Shown here: piece by piece, positions 59,226-64,000 of the stretch
How the letters are laid out: each line of letters begins with the position of its first letter
Numbering within the stretch: position 1 is the first letter of the stretch
From: Burkholderia sp. BCC0506
GTDB lineage: Bacteria > Pseudomonadota > Gammaproteobacteria > Burkholderiales > Burkholderiaceae
Length of the DNA stretch: 64,000 nucleotides
Assembly (NCBI RefSeq): GCF_902833145.1
Contig: NZ_CADFEN010000001.1
Coordinates: 621,994-685,993 of the forward strand
Reading direction: 5' to 3'
The notes under the pieces: model-generated
Seen by the model: the letters and a program-made list of their open reading frames with translations, nothing else
Told to the model about the DNA's origin: nothing
The model's database searches: none
Position numbers and translations under genes: made by a program

Positions 59226-60002
59226 ATGAACGCAAGCACGCATTCTGCCCCGCTCGAAGGCCGCATCGCGGTCGTCACGGGCGCCAGTTCCGGCATCGGT
59301 CGCGCATCGGCGATCGAACTCGCGCGCCGCGGCGCGAAGGTCGTCGTTTCCGCCCGACGCAAGGCCGAACTCGACCGGCTGGTCGACGAGATCGCGACCG
59401 TCGGCGGCGACGCAAAAGCCTTTGCCGCGGATGTCGCGAACGAAGCCGATCTGCGCAAGCTATTCGATTTCACGTTGTCGACCCACGGACGCCTCGACAT
59501 CGCGTTCAACAATGCGGGCACGGAAGGCGTGTTCGCGCCGCTGCTCGAGCAGGACGCGGCAAGCTTCGACCGCGTGTTCGAGCCGAACGTGCGCGGCGTA
59601 TTCAATTCGATGAAGTTCGCGGCCGACATCATGCTGCGCCAGGGCAAGGGCAGCATCATCAACAATGCGTCGATGGGCGGCGTGATCGGCTTCGAGAATG
59701 CGTCGGTGTATATCGCGAGCAAGCACGCGGTGATCGGGATGACGAAGACGGCTTCGATCGAATGGTTCAAACGCGGCGTGCGCGTCAACGCGCTGTGCCC
59801 GGGGCTGATCGATACGCCGTTCCATCAGCGCGGCATCTGGCCGTCGGAGGACGCACGGCTGGCCTTTGCCGCGTCGACGCCGGCCGGCCGCTGGGCGTCG
59901 GCCGACGAAATGGCGACGATCGTCGCGTTCCTCGCGTCGGACGATTCCAGCTATGTGTCGGGGCACGCGCTGGTAGCCGACGGCGGCTATTCGGTCGCGT
60001 GA
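59226..60002 (+). CDS. short-chain dehydrogenase/reductase
   Basis: 258 residues, GGAG nine bases before the ATG. RIAVVTGASSGIGRASAIEL is the cofactor motif, FNNAGTEG the NNAG motif, IINNASMGG carries the catalytic Ser and SVYIASKHAVIG the Tyr-x3-Lys. LCPGLIDTPFHQRG is the PG motif. A classical NAD(P) oxidoreductase; Arg in SARRKAEL after strand two suggests NADP preference. Substrate unknown. Regulated probably by the divergent LysR protein through the palindrome upstream. Confidence 0.87.
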   Translation: MNASTHSAPLEGRIAVVTGASSGIGRASAIELARRGAKVVVSARRKAELDRLVDEIATVGGDAKAFAADVANEADLRKLFDFTLSTHGRLDIAFNNAGTEGVFAPLLEQDAASFDRVFEPNVRGVFNSMKFAADIMLRQGKGSIINNASMGGVIGFENASVYIASKHAVIGMTKTASIEWFKRGVRVNALCPGLIDTPFHQRGIWPSEDARLAFAASTPAGRWASADEMATIVAFLASDDSSYVSGHALVADGGYSVA

Positions 60003-60030
60003 TCCACGGAGCGCGAGCCGGGCAGCGGCT

Positions 60031-61233
60031 TCAACGCGCGGGCGCCGCGACCGCCGCTTCCCGTTTCGCGTGCAGCCGCAACGCGAGCCACGCGATCCCG
60101 ACCGCGAACGCGCCGACCACGCCGCCGAAGGTGCCGATCCACGGCAGCCCGAAGTCGCCCGCGATATGGTTGCCGAGCAGCGCGCCGGCGCCGATGCCGA
60201 CGTTGTACAGCCCGGAGTAGATCGACACGGCCAGGTCGGTCGCCTCGGGCGCCAGCTTCAGCACCCATGCCTGCATCGCCAGACCGAAACAGACGATCGC
60301 GCCGCCCCACACCAGCGTGTGCACCGACAGCGTGACGATGTTCAGCGCGCACGGGAACAGGATCAGCAGGCAGCCCGACAGCGCGACGATCGACGCCAGC
60401 AGAAACCTGTCGGGCTCGCGCGGGTACACGCGGTTGAAGCAGACCGCGGCCGGCAGGCCGGCGATACCGAACAGGATCAGCACGTACGTGATCCGGTTGT
60501 TGCTCGCGTGGTTGATGCGCTGCACGAACGGCTCGATGTACGTGTACGACGTGAAGTGCGCGGACACGACGAGTACCGTGATCGCGTATAGCGCGACCAG
60601 CGCCGGCTTGCGCAGGAACACGCCGATGCTGCTCAGCGACCCGGCGCCCTGGCTCGGCAGCAATGGCAACGTGGCGCGCAGCAACAGCAGCGCGGCGCCC
60701 GCCGTGCCCGCGATGATCAGGAACGTGACGCGCCAGCCGAACGCCTCGCCGATCACGCGCCCGAGCGGAATGCCGGCGACCATCGCGATCGCCGAGCCCA
60801 TCGCGATCAGGCTGAGCGCGCGGCTTTTGCGGTCGCTCGGCGCGAGCCGCACTGCGAGCGGGATCGAAATCGACCAGAACACCGCATGCGCGCACGCGAT
60901 GCCGAGCCGGCCGATCATCAGCACCGTGAAATTCCACGCGATGCCGGTCACGACATGACTGCCGACGAACACCAGCAGTGCCACGCTCAATAGCTTGCGG
61001 CGCTCGACGTGGCGCGTGACGAACGTGAGCGGCAGCGACACGACGGCAACCGCCCACGCATAGATCGTCAGCATCAGGCCGACGGCAGTCGGCTGCATCT
61101 GCAGGCTGTCGCCGATCGCGCTCAGCAGCGCGACGGGCACGAATTCGGTGGTATTGAAGATGAAGGCGGTAAGTGCCAGGGCCAGAACGCCCCACCACGA
61201 TTGCTCGGAACTGACGGCGTCGGGGGTTGCCAT
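60031..61233 (-). CDS. sotB: SotB-type MFS sugar/arabinose efflux transporter
   Basis: 400 residues, 12 hydrophobic segments. LALTAFIFNTTEFVPVALLS at helix one and GLMLTIYAWAVAVVSLPLTF at helix two follow E. coli SotB closely. ERRKLLSVALLVFVGSHVVT and IPLGRVIGEAFGWRVTF are also matched. SotB exports arabinose and other sugars or IPTG by proton antiport. The start at 61233 was chosen because it begins with the usual short hydrophilic tail before helix one; no good ribosome-binding site is visible. The end lies 28 bp from the end of the SDR gene, convergent. Confidence 0.9.
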   Translation of the reverse strand: MATPDAVSSEQSWWGVLALALTAFIFNTTEFVPVALLSAIGDSLQMQPTAVGLMLTIYAWAVAVVSLPLTFVTRHVERRKLLSVALLVFVGSHVVTGIAWNFTVLMIGRLGIACAHAVFWSISIPLAVRLAPSDRKSRALSLIAMGSAIAMVAGIPLGRVIGEAFGWRVTFLIIAGTAGAALLLLRATLPLLPSQGAGSLSSIGVFLRKPALVALYAITVLVVSAHFTSYTYIEPFVQRINHASNNRITYVLILFGIAGLPAAVCFNRVYPREPDRFLLASIVALSGCLLILFPCALNIVTLSVHTLVWGGAIVCFGLAMQAWVLKLAPEATDLAVSIYSGLYNVGIGAGALLGNHIAGDFGLPWIGTFGGVVGAFAVGIAWLALRLHAKREAAVAAPAR

Positions 61234-61444
61234 ACGGGAATTCGACGAAGGTTGGGCGCACGCGGGCGGCCCGCCTGGCGCATCGGCGCGATTGTACCAG
61301 CGGTATTCGACACGCCGCCGCGTCGGGGGCCGGGGCGCCGCGCGTGCGGCGCGGGACATGGCGGTGACACGGCCGCACGCCGATAATGTGGAATATCCGG
61401 GTTTTGCCGACGATTTGCCCGCCCCATCGGGCCAGGAGAGTTAC

Positions 61445-62119
61445 ATGCGCATTGAAACGTCATTTCTGTTCGATCTCGACGGCACGCTCGTCGACAGCGT
61501 CTATCAGCACGTGCTCGCGTGGAAGGAAGCGCTCGATGCCGAAGGCATCGAACTGTCGGTGTGGCGCATCCACCGCAAGATCGGGATGAGCGGCGGCCTG
61601 TTCCTGAACCAGTTGCTGCGCGAGACGGCCGGCGACATCGACGCCGAGCGCGTCGAGCGGCTCGCACGGCTGCATGCGGCCGCGTACCAGCGGCTGCGCG
61701 CGCAGGTCCGGCCGCTGCCCGGCGCGCGCGAGCTGCTGGCCGCGCTGTCGAATGCCGGCATTCGCTGGGCGATCGCGACCAGCGGGCGGATGGAAACGGC
61801 GGCGATCAATCTGGAAGCGCTCGGCGTCGATCCGGCGAAGAACGTGGTCGTCACGCGCGATCAGGTGAAGTACGCAAAGCCGGACCCGGACCTGTTCCTG
61901 ACCGCCGCCGCGAAGCTGAACGTGCCGATCGAGCATACGGTGGTGGTCGGCGACAGCATCTGGGACATGCTCGCCGCGAGCCGCTGCCGCGCGCTGGGCG
62001 TCGGACTGCTGGCGGGCGGGTACGGCAGCGACGAGCTGGAACGGGCGGGGGCGCTGCGCGTGTACGACGATCCGGCGGATCTGCTGTGGCATCTGGACGA
62101 GGTGGCTGCGCGGCCGTGA
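61445..62119 (+). CDS. HAD-family phosphatase (phosphoglycolate phosphatase-like)
   Basis: 224 residues, CAGGAG before the ATG. Motif I FLFDLDGTLVDSVYQH has nucleophile Asp10 and acid Asp12. Motif II is AIATSGRM, motif III the Lys in VKYAKPDPDLF, and motif IV VVVGDSIWDMLAA. The alpha-helical cap lies between residues about 20 and 85, which places it in the beta-phosphoglucomutase/phosphoglycolate phosphatase subclass. The substrate is a small phosphate ester, not defined. Its 3' end stops three bases before the end of the convergent SdhB gene. Confidence 0.87.
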   Translation: MRIETSFLFDLDGTLVDSVYQHVLAWKEALDAEGIELSVWRIHRKIGMSGGLFLNQLLRETAGDIDAERVERLARLHAAAYQRLRAQVRPLPGARELLAALSNAGIRWAIATSGRMETAAINLEALGVDPAKNVVVTRDQVKYAKPDPDLFLTAAAKLNVPIEHTVVVGDSIWDMLAASRCRALGVGLLAGGYGSDELERAGALRVYDDPADLLWHLDEVAARP

Positions 62120-62122
62120 GCG

Positions 62123-62830
62123 CTACACCGTCCGCCTGACCAGCATCGTCCGGATCTCCGAAATCGCCTTCGTCGGATTCAGCCCCTTCGGGCACACGTC
62201 CGTGCAGTTCATGATCGTCCGGCAGCGGAACAGCCGGTACGGATCCTCCAGATCGTCGAGCCGCTCGGCCGTCGCGAGATCGCGCGAATCGGCGATGAAG
62301 CGGTACGCCTGCAGCAGCCCGGCCGGGCCGACGAATTTGTCCGGGTTCCACCAGTAGCTCGGGCACGACGTCGAACAGCACGCACACAGGATGCATTCGT
62401 ACAGCCCGTCGAGCTGGTCGCGCTCTTCCGGCGATTGCAGCCGCTCGCGCGCGGGCGGCGTCGTGTCGTTGATCAGGTATGGCCGGATCGAGTGGTACTG
62501 GTTGAAGAAGTCGGTCATGTCGACGATCAGGTCGCGCACCACCGGCAGCCCCGGCAACGGCCGCAGCACGATCTCGCGCGGCAGCGTCTGCATGTTGGTC
62601 AGGCACGCGAGGCCGTTCTTGCCGTTGATGTTCATCGCATCGGAACCGCAGATGCCTTCGCGGCACGAACGCCGGTACGCGAGCGTCTCGTCGTCGCGCT
62701 TCACGCGGCCGAGCACGTCGAGCAGCATGCGGTCGGCCGGGTCCACGTCGATCTCGTAACGTTGCAAGTATGGCTGCGCGTCGCGATCGGGGTCGTAGCG
62801 GTAGATATGCAGGGTGCGCGGGTCGCTCAT
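62123..62830 (-). CDS. succinate dehydrogenase/fumarate reductase iron-sulfur subunit (SdhB type), without its usual partners
   Basis: 235 residues, GGAGG before the ATG. The [2Fe-2S] site is in YRRSCREGICGSDAMNI and CLTNM. The [4Fe-4S] and [3Fe-4S] sites are in CILCACCSTSCPSYWW and CRTIMNCTDVCPKGLNP. It has the normal SdhB length. No sdhC, sdhD or sdhA gene is adjacent: upstream is an 80-residue hypothetical protein and downstream a convergent phosphatase. It may be a second copy used with SdhA encoded elsewhere or a stress-induced replacement. Confidence 0.9.
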   Translation of the reverse strand: MSDPRTLHIYRYDPDRDAQPYLQRYEIDVDPADRMLLDVLGRVKRDDETLAYRRSCREGICGSDAMNINGKNGLACLTNMQTLPREIVLRPLPGLPVVRDLIVDMTDFFNQYHSIRPYLINDTTPPARERLQSPEERDQLDGLYECILCACCSTSCPSYWWNPDKFVGPAGLLQAYRFIADSRDLATAERLDDLEDPYRLFRCRTIMNCTDVCPKGLNPTKAISEIRTMLVRRTV

Positions 62831-62916
62831 CGGTTCCTCCCGGCGTGGGCCGGCATCGGTTGACGGGGTACTGCGGGGCGCTGTCGCGGCACACGGCGCC
62901 GCAAGCGCCATGCCGG

Positions 62917-63159
62917 TCAGTCGTCGTCCACGCGCTTGTCGATCAGGTAGCGGCCGCGTTCGAGCCCTGCCCGCAACGCCTCGACCTCGGTCAGCCATTC
63001 GGGGCCGGCGGCCTCCGGAACAAACAATTCGATGCGCGCGCCGTTCACGTACACCTGCACCTCGTCGCGCCATGCGCCGCGCTCGTTGGGCCGCGCCCAC
63101 ACGAGAATCTCGTGGCCGCGATACGGGTCCCGAACCTGTGCGTCCTGTTGATGTGCCAC
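62917..63159 (-). CDS. small hypothetical protein
   Basis: 80 residues from a GTG at 63159 with GGAGG six bases upstream. It contains GHEILVWARPNERGAWRDEV, QVYVNGARIELFVPEAAGPE and LRAGLERGRYLIDKRVDDD, a compact acidic protein of mixed strands and one helix, no membrane segment. I do not recognise it. It precedes the SdhB gene (86-bp gap) and is divergent from the MgtC gene; a sigma-54-like element lies in the intervening region. Confidence 0.6.
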   Translation of the reverse strand: MAHQQDAQVRDPYRGHEILVWARPNERGAWRDEVQVYVNGARIELFVPEAAGPEWLTEVEALRAGLERGRYLIDKRVDDD

Positions 63160-63239
63160 GGTGGCCTCCTGTCTTATCTGCGATGGCGATGCAAAAAATG
63201 CGCGCCGCATGAGCGCCGCGCGCGCCGTCGGCCTCGCGC

Positions 63240-63272
63240 GCACGCGCCGTGCCCGGCCGGCACGCTGCTTGC
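63240..63272. promoter_or_regulatory. face-to-face sigma-54-like promoters around GTGCCCGGCCGGCAC
   Basis: Rightward, CGGCAC-GCTGC-TTGC (63258-63272) matches TGGCAC-N5-TTGC at all but the first base, 64 bp before the MgtC ATG. Leftward, GGGCAC-GGCGC-GTGC (63254 down to 63240) has GG-N10-GC spacing, 81 bp before the hypothetical gene. The two -24 halves overlap the 15-mer GTGCCCGGCCGGCAC (63249-63263), also found at 26750-26764. Confidence 0.42.
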
Positions 63273-63335
63273 GTCCCTTTTCCGCATCGAAGCACTAGCG
63301 GGCCCGCATCGCACCGGCCCGAAAGGATGCACATC

Positions 63336-64000
63336 ATGATCGGCCACCTCGAACTACTCGGACGCCTGCTGCTGGCCGCGCTGCTCGGCAGCGTGATCGG
63401 GCTCGAACGCGAACGCCTGAACTGGGCCGCCGGGCTGCGCACGCACATGCTCGTGTGCGTGGGCTCCGCGCTGGTGATGCTGGTATCGACGTTCGGCTTC
63501 GAGGACGTGCGCGGGCAAAACGGCGTCGTGCTCGATCCGTCGCGGGTCGCCGCGCAGGTGGTGTCCGGCATCGGCTTTCTCGGCGCCGGCTCGATCCTGC
63601 TGCGCGGCGAAGTGGTGCGCGGGCTGACGACGGCCGCGAGCCTGTGGGCGGTGGCCGGCGTCGGGCTCGCGGCGGGCGGCGGCATGGTGGTTGCGTCGGT
63701 CGGCGCGACGGCGATCGTGCTCGCGATCCTCGCGGGCGTGAAGCCGCTCGAGCGCCGCTTCATCGCGCAGCGCCAGCAGCGCACGCTGCTGCTCGTGGCC
63801 GAGCGCGGCGGCCTGACGCTCGGCACGCTGCACGAGGCGCTCGGCCCCGGCCGCGTGCGCGTGAAACGGTTCATCGTTCAGCAGTCGGACGACGATCCGG
63901 ACACCGACGACATCTCCGTCTCGTTCTCGCGCACGAGCGGGCCGGAATTCGCGGCGATCTGCGAGACGCTGCAAAACATCGCGTGCGTACGGACCTGTCA
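63336..64000 (+). CDS. MgtC/SapB-family membrane protein, 3' end outside window
   Basis: 221 residues are visible. Four to five hydrophobic helices occupy residues 1-150. ALLGSVIGLERERLNWAAGL, RTHMLVCVGSALVML, VSGIGFLGAGSILLRGEVVR and LTTAASLWAVAGVGLAAGGG are the conserved MgtC helices, including the acidic and arginine residues typical of the family. A cytoplasmic C-terminal domain follows and runs off the edge. MgtC proteins act in survival at low magnesium and inside macrophages, by inhibiting ATP synthase in some species. AAGGA precedes the ATG. Confidence 0.87.
   Translation, partial: MIGHLELLGRLLLAALLGSVIGLERERLNWAAGLRTHMLVCVGSALVMLVSTFGFEDVRGQNGVVLDPSRVAAQVVSGIGFLGAGSILLRGEVVRGLTTAASLWAVAGVGLAAGGGMVVASVGATAIVLAILAGVKPLERRFIAQRQQRTLLLVAERGGLTLGTLHEALGPGRVRVKRFIVQQSDDDPDTDDISVSFSRTSGPEFAAICETLQNIACVRTC

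Overview
The window looks like a piece of a Burkholderia (cepacia complex or close relative) replicon, probably a secondary chromosome. The reasons are the very high GC with strong G/C third-position bias, the style of the protein families, and the accumulation of accessory catabolic, efflux and respiratory genes with no ribosomal or core-replication genes. No rRNA, tRNA, CRISPR array, prophage or intact insertion sequence is visible. Species assignment is inference.

Layout. 1-3.1 kb: a LigB-type extradiol dioxygenase (cut by the window edge), a small membrane protein and a divergent LysR regulator with two HTH domains. 3.1-3.5 kb: an AT-richer non-coding stretch with repeated transposon-end-like motifs. 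3.6-12.2 kb: a long leftward gene row holding an LD-carboxypeptidase, a ribose-type ABC importer, a flavin monooxygenase and an amino-acid-type ABC importer without its own ATPase. 12.5-18.4 kb: small conserved genes, including a DUF1275 protein, a spermidine-synthase-like protein, PhnA/YjdM and an HPr-like protein without its phosphorylatable His and Ser. 18.4-23.9 kb: an orphan OmpR-type response regulator facing a tripartite EmrAB/OprM-type efflux operon. 24-28 kb: NUDIX, DUF1641, BON, Fet4-like, FRG and DUF305 proteins.

28-43 kb reads as a redox and respiratory module. A four-gene leftward operon encodes an enolase-superfamily dehydratase, an internally duplicated membrane protein, a gluconate-dehydrogenase-subunit-3-like protein and a GMC flavoprotein. 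It is divergent from a thiamine-diphosphate enzyme. Then come an SDR plus GH15 glucoamylase pair, and a caa3-type oxidase: COX2-cytochrome c, a COX1-COX3 fusion, a membrane protein and a triheme cytochrome. COX1 lacks both the HPEVY glutamate and the K-pathway lysine. The short intergenic regions around these genes carry GG-N10-GC elements resembling sigma-54 promoters.

43-58 kb is aromatic catabolism. catB-catA-benABCD-ridA run leftward from a recognisable ATAC-N7-GTAT operator, but no catR is divergent from it. In its place lies a lower-GC stretch with an unknown protein and a NUDIX protein, then a MurI-like protein lacking its second catalytic Cys and a phospholipase-D-like protein. Beyond these are a benzaldehyde dehydrogenase and a benzyl-alcohol-type dehydrogenase, so one window encodes benzyl alcohol to muconolactone. 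A GAF-Fis regulator lacking the AAA+ domain follows. 58-64 kb: a LysR/SDR divergent pair sharing a 19-bp palindrome, a SotB-type exporter, a HAD phosphatase, a lone SdhB-type iron-sulfur protein, a small hypothetical protein and the start of an MgtC-family protein.
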